Assembly (NCBI RefSeq): GCF_900452515.1
Contig: NZ_UGNW01000001.1
Coordinates: 2,294,001 to 2,358,000, forward strand
Length of the DNA: 64,000 nucleotides
Reading direction: 5' to 3'
Source: Legionella birminghamensis
GTDB taxonomy: Bacteria; Pseudomonadota; Gammaproteobacteria; Legionellales; Legionellaceae
Below the pieces are notes generated by a model. That model was given only the letters and a program-made list of their open reading frames with translations. It was not told the DNA's origin and did not search any database. The translations under genes were made by a program, and so were the position numbers. Shown here one piece after another: positions 44,643 to 50,802 of this stretch (position 1 is the first letter of the stretch; every line of letters begins with the position of its first letter).

Positions 44643-45671
44643 ATGAAAAATCGAAAACAGTTACAATTTATTATCGAAAATGCTATAGACTTTTTAAAAA
44701 AATCTCTTGAAGACATAAATGGGGATTTAAAATTCTCTTATATAAATTTTTGGACCGGTGTAGAGCTATTATTAAAAGCTCGAATCATTAGTGAGCACTG
44801 GTCATTAATCGTAAAAGGGCAACCAAATTTAGATAAATATCTCAGTGGGGATTTTTGCTCTATAAATTTTGATGAGATGTGTGATGTTTTAGAAAAAGTA
44901 ATTTCTTCACCAATAGATAAAGCTCATAAAAATATACTAACCAACATTAAAAATCATCGAAACAAATGGATTCATTTTTGCAATCCGTTGTCTGAAAAGG
45001 ATAAGGCTCTATTGTTATCTGATCAAATGCATGGATTATATATTTTAAATTTATATTTGAATAGCCGGTGGAAATTTGTTTTTTATGATTTTAATTATCA
45101 AATAAAAAGCGCTTACAAACAACTCGAAGAAGAGTATGGACCTTATAAAAAATTCGTATATACATACTATATACATGACGAAATAGCTAACATTATAAAG
45201 AAAGACCGTCTAAATATTAGATTATCAGTTTGTCCATCCTGTAGATTTTTTTGTGCAATTAGACCGAGATACACAGAAAATATTATTTTTAATAGTTCAT
45301 GCAAATTGTGTGGATATGAATTAATAAGCTTATTTGCAACTTGTGAAAAATGCAAAAAACCAAATGTATTTTCAGAAGAAAAATGCATCTGTAACAATTG
45401 CCACAAAAAATACTTATGGGTTGAATTATTAACTAAAATAAATATTTTCAAGTTAGAAGATCATTTCGATGTTCATTGCTACTGCGGATCTCATAGTCTT
45501 ATTGAATACCAAAACGATTATTTTTGTTTTGAATGCAAAAAGAAATTCCCTCAAGATGATTTAAATGAATGTATATATTGTCATGGTCTAGGACCTGAAG
45601 AAATGGAAAGCGGATGTTATCACTGTCAAAATTATGAACCATGTTGGGAAGATCTCTATCCTCAAAAATAA
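44643..45671 (+). CDS. HEPN-like protein with C-terminal zinc ribbons
   Basis: This is a protein of about 342 residues. The N-terminal 120 are helical and contain FSYINFWTGVELLLKARI and HRNKWIHF. The latter is the R-x4-H motif of HEPN ribonucleases (Arg about 106, His about 111). The C-terminal half holds about five CxxC pairs (CPSC, CKLCG, CEKC, CNNC, CFEC, CIYC, CYHC), arranged as tandem zinc ribbons. ATG 44643 is used; no strong ribosome site is seen. HEPN RNases are common in abortive-infection systems, so an RNA-cutting defence protein is the working guess. It lies between traD and the first ribozyme leader and is very AT-rich. Confidence 0.62.
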   Translation: MKNRKQLQFIIENAIDFLKKSLEDINGDLKFSYINFWTGVELLLKARIISEHWSLIVKGQPNLDKYLSGDFCSINFDEMCDVLEKVISSPIDKAHKNILTNIKNHRNKWIHFCNPLSEKDKALLLSDQMHGLYILNLYLNSRWKFVFYDFNYQIKSAYKQLEEEYGPYKKFVYTYYIHDEIANIIKKDRLNIRLSVCPSCRFFCAIRPRYTENIIFNSSCKLCGYELISLFATCEKCKKPNVFSEEKCICNNCHKKYLWVELLTKINIFKLEDHFDVHCYCGSHSLIEYQNDYFCFECKKKFPQDDLNECIYCHGLGPEEMESGCYHCQNYEPCWEDLYPQK

Positions 45672-45762
45672 GAAACATTAGATAGTATGCGTCACTGCTA
45701 ATAGTTGCAGTGACGCATAACACAACCTTTGATTTTACATAATAAAATCAATATATTAAATA

Positions 45763-45799
45763 ATTTTGTCCTGTCGGGCAGGATCCGACAGGACAAAAT
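45763..45799. terminator. Strong bidirectional terminator hairpin
   Basis: A perfect 14-bp stem (TTTTGTCCTGTCGG / CCGACAGGACAAAA) encloses a 7-base loop, with A and T runs built into the stem ends. It isolates the HEPN gene from the next transcription unit. Confidence 0.85.
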
Positions 45800-45815
45800 A
45801 TTCATATCCAACCGC

Positions 45816-45844
45816 TTGCCTGGCAAGCATCATTTTGATAATTT
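45816..45844 (+). promoter_or_regulatory. Promoter of ribozyme leader 1
   Basis: TTGCCT (45816-45821), 17 bases, TAATTT (45839-45844) within TTGATAAT. The hammerhead begins seven bases later. The same layout occurs at leaders 2, 3 and 4. Confidence 0.6.
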
Positions 45845-45851
45845 TTAATCA

Positions 45852-45904
45852 AGCGTAACTGATGAGCCTGGGAAGTACAGGCGAAACCTAAATGGTCTTA
45901 CGCT
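45852..45904 (+). ncRNA. Type I hammerhead ribozyme, copy 1
   Basis: Stem I is AGCGTAA (45852-45858) with TTACGCT (45898-45904). The core is CTGATGA (45859-45865). Stem II is GCCTG/CAGGC (45866-45870, 45878-45882) with a 7-base loop. GAAA (45883-45886) follows. Stem III is ACC/GGT with loop TAAAT, then C45897, after which cleavage is expected (GUC). All conserved core bases are present. Stems II and III are closed by loops, so it is type I. The ribozyme lies at the very 5' end of the predicted transcript that leads to the recombinase pair. Confidence 0.9.
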
Positions 45905-45905
45905 G

Positions 45906-45950
45906 AGCCACCTTGTTCCCTAACCCAGTGGCTGGACGTCAAGTCGGGAA
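45906..45950 (+). ncRNA. Conserved H-type pseudoknot after hammerhead 1
   Basis: AGCCAC (45906-45911) pairs with GTGGCT (45928-45933), and TTCCC (45916-45920) pairs with GGGAA (45946-45950). The two helices interleave. Stem 1 covaries among the four copies (AGCCAC, CACCAT, CACCAT, TGCCAT with matching partners), while TTCCC/GGGAA is kept. CATGGAT follows, a CsrA-like GGA site. Confidence 0.8.
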
Positions 45951-46251
45951 ACCCTCATGGATAATCTGCTTCTCAGCAGGGTAAGTTTTCTTAAACTTGC
46001 TGTCATCAACACTTCTGTAATGACCAGGAATCAGGACAAAGCTTTACTTTGTCACTTCATTAATCTGTTTAAACTAAAAAGGAGAAAACTACCAACAAAA
46101 AACAGCTGTAAACCGGCAATATCGTTTGCCTTATAACGATTGATTTGCCCCTAAACAGAGCCTAGTGGCGCAAGCCTGGTATCGCTTTTGAGTGAGCCGC
46201 TCGATCAACACTAAACCAAAATCAGGGCAAGTACTTTTTAGAGTAGAATAA

Positions 46252-47058
46252 ATGCGTAAACAGTCTTTGAGACAGACTGCCAACCGATACTTACAAACGG
46301 ACAATCGAGGCAGCTTCAAGGATAAAAAACATTGTGCATTCGTCATTCATAAAATGATAGATGATTTGTTTCTAATGGGCGATGTTCCACACTCATGGCA
46401 TGCTCTAAAAAAATATCACATAGAACAACTGATCGAATTCTGGCAGAAAAATAAAATTAAGTCAGCAACAATAATGGATTATATGACAACAATCAGAAGA
46501 TTTTTGCAGGGCATTAATTGTCTTTTATCTGATATCGATAATAAAAGCCTTGGCTTATACCGACAACGTAATACTCGAAAAGCGAAAAAAACATCTCCTG
46601 ATATCTGGACTGAAATACCCCAGACAATTGCAAAAATTATTATGGGTATGCAGACGCAATTTGGTTTAACTTTTAGCGAAGCAATTCAAGTGATTCCGGG
46701 GATTCATACCAAAGAAGAAATGCTGTGGATTACTCGCGAAATTTCTTTTAATTCAGAAGACAGGACAATCCCCTTTCGTAATAAAAATCAAACGCTCATT
46801 CTTGCTGAATTATATAACTATACTCAGAGTGACAAATGCTTGCTTCAATTGCATGATTATGACGACATTCTCTCACAATGGCGTATGGCATTAAGCGCTT
46901 TCAACTTACCAACAAACAAAACCTATCGCTATCTCTATGCCAGACAATTAAAAAAAGAACTTTTACCTATTCTTGGTAACTACCAAACTGATTGGCTTAT
47001 CAGGGATGAGATGGGGATTAAATCACGTAATACCTTATGGGTATACCTCCATGAGTAA
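46252..47058 (+). CDS. Degenerate tyrosine recombinase paralogue
   Basis: This is a 268-residue protein collinear with the following recombinase. It has the same helical N-domain (HIEQLIEFWQKNKIKSATIMDYMTTIRRFL against HIYILVDLWKAQGKSTATIKNYMAKLRKV). The catalytic positions are lost: FGLTFSEAI replaces FGLRREESI, TYRYLYARQL replaces HGLRHAYAQR, and MGIKSRNTLWVYL replaces LGHSRMAITKTYL; only the last tyrosine may remain. The reading frame is intact and its stop overlaps the next start (ATGAGTAA), so it is maintained as a protein. It may bind DNA as a non-catalytic subunit. It is headed by ribozyme leader 1. Confidence 0.75.
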   Translation: MRKQSLRQTANRYLQTDNRGSFKDKKHCAFVIHKMIDDLFLMGDVPHSWHALKKYHIEQLIEFWQKNKIKSATIMDYMTTIRRFLQGINCLLSDIDNKSLGLYRQRNTRKAKKTSPDIWTEIPQTIAKIIMGMQTQFGLTFSEAIQVIPGIHTKEEMLWITREISFNSEDRTIPFRNKNQTLILAELYNYTQSDKCLLQLHDYDDILSQWRMALSAFNLPTNKTYRYLYARQLKKELLPILGNYQTDWLIRDEMGIKSRNTLWVYLHE

Positions 47059-47944
47059 ATCTAAATTGAAAAGCGCCCAGTACTCTATCAATGAATGTGT
47101 TAAAAATATTAAAGGCTATTCTTTTGCTAGCAAAGCAGACATGCGTCACATGCTGAACCGATGTATCAAGGACTTGCATGAGCAGGGATATAAATTGGGG
47201 CATCTTAATGGCCTAAAGCCAAAGCATATTTATATTCTGGTTGATCTATGGAAAGCTCAAGGTAAAAGTACCGCCACTATTAAAAATTACATGGCAAAAT
47301 TGCGCAAAGTTGGTGTGTTACTGGATAAACCTCATCTTGTTAAGCCTGGAAACGATACCTATCAAATAAACCGGCGTAGTTATGTGCCAACTTATAACAA
47401 AGCCATTCATCAAAATGATTTTAGCAAATGCACTGATCCATTAATTCGCCTATCACTTGAAGCACAATCATTATTTGGCTTGCGCCGTGAAGAATCTATT
47501 AAATTGATAGTCAGCGAAGCCTGGCAAGGAAATAGCCTGAAAATCAAGCCAAGCTGGACCAAAGGGGGAATTGGAAGAACATTGAATATCAATGATGAAC
47601 AACGACAATGGCTGTCAAAAACAATGGAACAAATATCTGCAGGTCAATCATTAATTCCGAAAGATAGAACCTATAAACAACATCTGGGTCATTATCAAAA
47701 GCAGCTAAAACTGATGGGCTTAAGTAAATGTCACGGTTTGCGCCATGCCTATGCTCAAAGAAGATATCGTGAATTGACACAACAATTTGATCCTCACAAT
47801 AGGCTGATTTGCCCAATTGATAGCGGTATACCTTCAAGGCAGCTCAGAGGTATAGAGCTCGAATGGGATCGCAGAGCAAGAGAAATAATAAGCCGCGAGT
47901 TAGGTCATTCTCGCATGGCCATTACTAAAACTTATTTAGGCTGA
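47051..47944 (+). CDS. Tyrosine recombinase (Integrase_1-like), intact
   Basis: This is a 297-residue recombinase. It has a core-binding domain and then the catalytic motifs SLFGLRREESIKL (Arg I), KCHGLRHAYAQRRY (HxLRH), RELGHSRMAITKTYLG (LGH and the tyrosine nucleophile four residues from the end). It belongs to the ICE-borne group with a short C-terminus. ATG 47051 overlaps the stop of its degenerate paralogue. It could substitute for the broken integrase or resolve dimers; which reaction it does is not known. Confidence 0.85.
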   Translation: MSKSKLKSAQYSINECVKNIKGYSFASKADMRHMLNRCIKDLHEQGYKLGHLNGLKPKHIYILVDLWKAQGKSTATIKNYMAKLRKVGVLLDKPHLVKPGNDTYQINRRSYVPTYNKAIHQNDFSKCTDPLIRLSLEAQSLFGLRREESIKLIVSEAWQGNSLKIKPSWTKGGIGRTLNINDEQRQWLSKTMEQISAGQSLIPKDRTYKQHLGHYQKQLKLMGLSKCHGLRHAYAQRRYRELTQQFDPHNRLICPIDSGIPSRQLRGIELEWDRRAREIISRELGHSRMAITKTYLG

Positions 47945-47970
47945 CATTGTTCTAAATTATCTAATAAGTT

Positions 47971-48024
47971 CATTTGATATCAAATGCGAAAAGTGCTTGA
48001 TTCCAAGCCAAGCCTTGATAACCT
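47971..48024 (+). promoter_or_regulatory. Operator-like palindrome and promoter of leader 2
   Basis: CATTTGATATCAAATG (47971-47986) is a perfect 16-bp palindrome, half of which recurs before lvrA. Next are TTGATT (47997-48002), 16 bases, and TAACCT (48019-48024). The ribozyme starts eight bases after the -10 box. Confidence 0.65.
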
Positions 48025-48032
48025 GAAACCAA

Positions 48033-48080
48033 CACAACTGATGAGTCTGTGTGAGCCAGACGAAACCAAAAGGTCTTGTG
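48033..48080 (+). ncRNA. Type I hammerhead ribozyme, copy 2
   Basis: Stem I CACAA/TTGTG (48033-48037, 48076-48080), core CTGATGA, stem II GTCTG/CAGAC (48045-48049, 48057-48061) with loop TGTGAGC, GAAA 48062-48065, stem III ACC/GGT with loop AAAA, and cleavage expected after C48075. Stems I and II differ from copy 1 by paired changes, which supports the structure. Confidence 0.9.
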
Positions 48081-48083
48081 ATA

Positions 48084-48126
48084 CACCATTTATTCCCTAA
48101 TTTGATGGTGGAACGTTTAGTCGGGA
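48084..48126 (+). ncRNA. Conserved pseudoknot after hammerhead 2
   Basis: CACCAT (48084-48089) pairs with ATGGTG (48105-48110), and TCCC (48094-48097) with GGGA (48123-48126). It is the weakest of the four copies in stem 2 and lacks the GGA site downstream. Confidence 0.7.
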
Positions 48127-48218
48127 TATTTATGACATATTGTTTATGATATGTTTAATTTAACCAGATGGGTTAGTTTACCTGTTTGGTGAACGGCTCA
48201 TTTATTTAAGGAAAAAAA

Positions 48219-48599
48219 ATGACCGTTCTTTTTGCTGAAAAAGATGTAAAGAAGCAACTAAAATGTCTTGCTAAAAAAGCAGCTGCGTTTTGGCGTGTTG
48301 AAAATTCAAAGGGTTATTATGATCCCACTGTTTGTGAACCATACATAAAGCTACCCGTATGTTTTATAAAAGAGGAGTATCTTGGTTATGATAAGGGCAG
48401 AATTTATGAGTTTCTATGGATAAGATTTGTAAATGCATCCAGCTTTGAAGTGATAAAGACTGAGTTTTTATCAGCAGAAATATATCCTGCTCTTGACTGG
48501 GAATATGAAACTACCCTTTGTTTAACTAAATCTTGGTCAAAAGCCCTGAGAACATGTAAGCAATATTATAAAAAAATACAAAAACGTAATAACCAGTAA
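48219..48599 (+). CDS. Small protein of unknown function behind ribozyme leader 2
   Basis: This is a 126-residue soluble protein with a positively charged start and end (AEKDVKKQLKCLAKKAAAFWRVEN, CKQYYKKIQKRNNQ) and a central beta-like part (YIKLPVCFIKEEYLGYDKGRIYEFLWIRFVNASS). No family is recognised. The start follows AAGGAAA. A clean terminator follows it. It is the only gene of its unit, directly under hammerhead copy 2. Confidence 0.68.
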   Translation: MTVLFAEKDVKKQLKCLAKKAAAFWRVENSKGYYDPTVCEPYIKLPVCFIKEEYLGYDKGRIYEFLWIRFVNASSFEVIKTEFLSAEIYPALDWEYETTLCLTKSWSKALRTCKQYYKKIQKRNNQ

Positions 48600-48604
48600 C
48601 TTAT

Positions 48605-48624
48605 TAAACCCCGATAGGGGTTTA
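48605..48624 (+). terminator. Intrinsic terminator
   Basis: AAACCCC / GGGGTTT around GATA, followed by AATTTTT, directly after the stop of the preceding gene. Confidence 0.85.
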
Positions 48625-48732
48625 ATTTTTCATGATTTTGGATGCAAACGAAACTGTAAAGTGTCTCATAATTTTGTTAGTAAATAAACATAATATATAC
48701 ATCTATTTATATCAAGTAATATCAAATAATTT

Positions 48733-48788
48733 CATCTAATATCAGAGTATTCTTTACTCTTGAACTCTGTATTTTTTTCCTGTTTAAT
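48733..48788 (+). promoter_or_regulatory. Operator-like box and promoter of leader 3
   Basis: CATCTAATATCA (48733-48744) resembles the CATTTGATATCA boxes of the other leaders. TTGAAC (48760-48765), 17 bases, TTTAAT (48783-48788), then eight bases to the ribozyme. Confidence 0.55.
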
Positions 48789-48796
48789 ACACAAAA

Positions 48797-48844
48797 CACA
48801 ACTGACGAGCTTGTGAAACTCAAGCGAAACCACCAGGTCTTGTG
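48797..48844 (+). ncRNA. Type I hammerhead ribozyme, copy 3
   Basis: Stem I CACAA/TTGTG (48797-48801, 48840-48844), core CTGACGA (the variable core base is C), stem II GCTTG/CAAGC (48809-48813, 48821-48825) with loop TGAAACT, GAAA 48826-48829, stem III ACC/GGT with loop ACCA, cleavage expected after C48839. Confidence 0.9.
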
Positions 48845-48847
48845 ATA

Positions 48848-48892
48848 CACCATATATTTCCCTAATTTTATGGTGGAGCGCTTAGCCGGGAA
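48848..48892 (+). ncRNA. Conserved pseudoknot after hammerhead 3
   Basis: CACCAT (48848-48853) pairs with ATGGTG (48870-48875); TTCCC (48858-48862) pairs with GGGAA (48888-48892). TCAAGGAC follows, a CsrA-like site at the same relative place as in copies 1 and 4. Confidence 0.8.
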
Positions 48893-49040
48893 ATCTCAAG
48901 GACTCATTGTATATCCTACAGATACAATAATTTTTCACGCTAATGGACAGTTTCCATGACATTGGTCAGGGATAGCTATTGGATTCATTCTTTAACAATC
49001 AGGCAAATCTACCAAATTCGGTTTTGGTGAGTAATTCTAA

Positions 49041-49082
49041 CCCAAAGGGAACCACTCCTTTGGGGATCATGGTTCCTTTTTT
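49041..49082 (+). promoter_or_regulatory. Two interleaved hairpins with terminator, before the decayed gene
   Basis: CCCAAAGG (49041-49048) can pair with CCTTTGGG (49057-49064). GGAACCA (49048-49054) can pair with TGGTTCC (49070-49076), which is followed by TTTTTT. The second is an intrinsic terminator and the two interleave, so they exclude each other or form a knot. The ribosome site AAGGAG follows at once, so the leader could control read-through. Confidence 0.6.
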
Positions 49083-49093
49083 AAGGAGAAAGT

Positions 49094-49299
49094 ATGAGTA
49101 AAGAACAAACATTGATAATGTATTTTTACCACGCTGAACATAAACGGATATGGCTCAGATGATTCTTATGGCCAGTGGCTTTATTTAAACCTGGATGAAT
49201 GGCGGTCTTTGTTAATAAGCTTACGTTCTCTGATCCCTTTAAGCCTGCAGCTGGAAGGAGAATTACTTTGTAATGGTTGTTTGAGTACTTTAATTTAAA
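49094..49299 (+). pseudogene. Frameshifted small gene behind ribozyme leader 3
   Basis: AAGGAG precedes ATG 49094, which opens MSKEQTLIMYFYHAE and stops at 49162. In the next frame the sequence goes on as NINGYGSDDSYGQWLYLNLDEW and then RSLLISLRSLIPLSLQLEGELL up to a stop at 49299. One small indel near 49140 would restore a protein of about 68 residues. The function is unknown. Confidence 0.55.
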
Positions 49300-49412
49300 A
49301 AAATGACCCTATGATCACTGAAATACAATTTTTTTAACCAAAGCCCTAAGGGTGGCCGGATTTAAATGTCCGGCAGGGCACTTTAATCCGGTTTTCAAGG
49401 AGCAAGTGTCTA

Positions 49413-49784
49413 ATGAAACTTCAATGCGACTCGCTTAAATGTGTTACACTACTAGAAAAGAAAGGTGCTTCCAAACATTATGCAAGAGCTTTTGTTGAGC
49501 TTCTGACTGAAATGGAAATCTTTAATATCTATAGTGATAACGAGGTTAACAGCATGCTATCTGAGACTATAAACAAAATCTTTGAAGACAGGGACAAGCG
49601 TTTTATTGAGCAGAAGCGCGAGTTTGACGAATCTCGTAAAGAGCTTAAGCAAGAAATGCTTGAATCTCGTAAAGAACTCAGAGATGAGATTCTGGCCTCA
49701 AGAAGATGGATGATAGGAACTGTGGTTACCATTGGGTTATCACTGGCAGCTTATCTGACAACCTTAATTAAAGTGATTCATTAA
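49413..49784 (+). CDS. Coiled-coil protein with C-terminal membrane anchor (DUF1640-like)
   Basis: This is a 123-residue protein. A short N-terminal helical part (ASKHYARAFVELLTEM) is followed by a charged coiled coil (about 50-95, with the repeat ESRKELK / ESRKELRDE). One C-terminal membrane segment (WMIGTVVTIGLSLAAYLTTLI) ends it. This is the layout of bacterial DUF1640/CCDC90-like proteins often carried by mobile elements. The molecular role is unknown. A clear ribosome site (AAGGAG) precedes the ATG. Confidence 0.72.
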   Translation: MKLQCDSLKCVTLLEKKGASKHYARAFVELLTEMEIFNIYSDNEVNSMLSETINKIFEDRDKRFIEQKREFDESRKELKQEMLESRKELRDEILASRRWMIGTVVTIGLSLAAYLTTLIKVIH

Positions 49785-49866
49785 TTTGTAGTTTACCCCC
49801 CCTGGAAATTCTTCCCTGTGAAGGTATTCCTTTTTTTAGAGAAAATACCTGAACGGTGAAACAATC

Positions 49867-50026
49867 ATGGTTGATTATGCCCGATATGTTTTGGAGAATA
49901 CTTCAGTAATCTAATACCGGACAATTGATTATGTTATTTCAATTATGAGGCATTTGCCCGTGATTCAAATATCAATGCCTTTTGTTCAGTTGAGATTGAT
50001 GGAAATAGTCATGTTATTTCTATTAT
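49867..50026 (+). pseudogene. C-terminal remnant of a second ardA
   Basis: VDYARYVLENT, then (after a frame change) PDN, a stop, and LCYFNYEAFARD, INAFCSVEIDGNSHVIS line up with the ArdA at 51.3-51.8 kb (VDFAKQLFDE, LPDN, LICYFDYEAFARD, INDYRSVEFDGQTYVF). It is broken by a frameshift and an internal TGA and lacks the N-terminal half. A similar AGCCCC/GGGGCT terminator follows it, so a whole ardA module was once duplicated. Confidence 0.7.
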
Positions 50027-50027
50027 C

Positions 50028-50048
50028 AGCCCCTGCAAATGGGGCTTT
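50028..50048 (+). terminator. Terminator after the ardA remnant
   Basis: AGCCCC / GGGGCT around TGCAAAT, followed by TTTTA. It has the same stem as the terminator after the intact ardA. Confidence 0.7.
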
Positions 50049-50194
50049 TACCTTACTCAGCAACAAATTACTGCATCTATACAACTGGTATTAAAATGGC
50101 TGGCTCCCTGGTAGTCCAAGTTGCTTCCATTATTTTCCTCTGAAAAGCCCTCTATTATTTCATTCATTAAAGTCTGTCGTGGTTCAATTATGTT

Positions 50195-50248
50195 CATTTA
50201 ATATCAACGCGAAAAAGTCCTTGATTCCCAATAATAGCTTGATAATCT
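50195..50248 (+). promoter_or_regulatory. Operator-like box and promoter of leader 4
   Basis: CATTTAATATCAA (50195-50207) matches the box of leader 2 in 11 of 13 bases. GCGAAAA after it is shared with leader 2 too. TTGATT (50221-50226), 16 bases, TAATCT (50243-50248), then eight bases to the ribozyme, as in leader 2. Confidence 0.62.
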
Positions 50249-50256
50249 AACAGCAA

Positions 50257-50303
50257 CACAACTGAAGAGTCAGTGTAACTCTGACGAAACCTAAGGTCTT
50301 GTG
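50257..50303 (+). ncRNA. Type I hammerhead ribozyme, copy 4
   Basis: Stem I CACAA/TTGTG (50257-50261, 50299-50303), core CTGAAGA, stem II GTCAG/CTGAC (50269-50273, 50281-50285) with loop TGTAACT, GAAA 50286-50289, stem III ACC/GGT with loop TAA, cleavage expected after C50298. Stem II shows a fourth distinct but fully paired sequence. Confidence 0.9.
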
Positions 50304-50306
50304 ATA

Positions 50307-50350
50307 TGCCATCTTGTTCCCTAATTCCATGGCAGAGCGTTAGCAGGGAA
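50307..50350 (+). ncRNA. Conserved pseudoknot after hammerhead 4
   Basis: TGCCAT (50307-50312) pairs with ATGGCA (50329-50334), a covarying change from CACCAT/ATGGTG. TTCCC (50317-50321) pairs with GGGAA (50346-50350). TCAGGAG follows. Confidence 0.8.
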
Positions 50351-50426
50351 ACCCATCAGGAGTTATTTACGGCTTTATGCCCAAGGAGTGCTTTAAGCAC
50401 ATCATCATTAATAATCAGGTAAATCA

Positions 50427-50450
50427 ACCGATGTTTCGGTGATCTTTTTT
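50427..50450 (+). terminator. Terminator-like hairpin in leader 4
   Basis: ACCGA/TCGGT around TGTT is followed by GATCTTTTTT. It lies between the pseudoknot and the ribosome site of the first gene, so it may cut transcription short unless the leader folds otherwise. A matching ACCAAA/TTTGGT hairpin sits in leader 3. Confidence 0.5.
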
Positions 50451-50514
50451 GCATAACCCACGGGATTTTTCTAGTCCCTTTGGGGCTAATCCTCCCTATT
50501 TCAAGGAGCTTACT

Positions 50515-50712
50515 ATGCAACGACAGGAACCAGTACAACTTGAGATTGAACATTTGCTGTTTGAACTGGATTGTTGTGTTAATGATTTAAGTCGCCAACG
50601 ACTTCAAATCAGTTCCCATGACATTCAGCGAGCCGAATTGAGTTTGCACAAACTGGAAATCTTAATTTCCTTTGTCAAACTGTTCAATACTCAACGATTG
50701 CTTATCAGTTGA
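50515..50712 (+). CDS. Small helical protein, first gene behind ribozyme leader 4
   Basis: This 65-residue, mostly helical acidic-basic protein (LEIEHLLFELDCCVNDLSRQRLQIS, HDIQRAELSLHKLEILISFVKLF) has no recognised family. Start 50515 follows CAAGGAG; the longer frame begins in the leader. It precedes ssb and ardA and may share their transcript. Confidence 0.65.
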   Translation: MQRQEPVQLEIEHLLFELDCCVNDLSRQRLQISSHDIQRAELSLHKLEILISFVKLFNTQRLLIS

Positions 50713-50727
50713 AACAAATGAGTCTAT

Positions 50728-50777
50728 CCGCATAACAGAAAACCACCTGCCTATGCGGATGTTTTTCTGTTATGCGG
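50728..50777. terminator. Long inverted repeat between the small gene and ssb
   Basis: CCGCATAACAGAAAA (50728-50742) pairs with TTTTCTGTTATGCGG (50763-50777), a 15-bp perfect stem with a 20-base loop. No long T run follows, so it may be a processing or partial termination site rather than a full stop. Confidence 0.6.
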
Positions 50778-50802
50778 CCTTCATTTAATAACAGGAGATA
50801 CA

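Noticed and set aside
47018-47203. Minus-strand frame over the recombinase junction
   Set aside because: It lies antisense to the two coupled recombinase genes and has no independent support.
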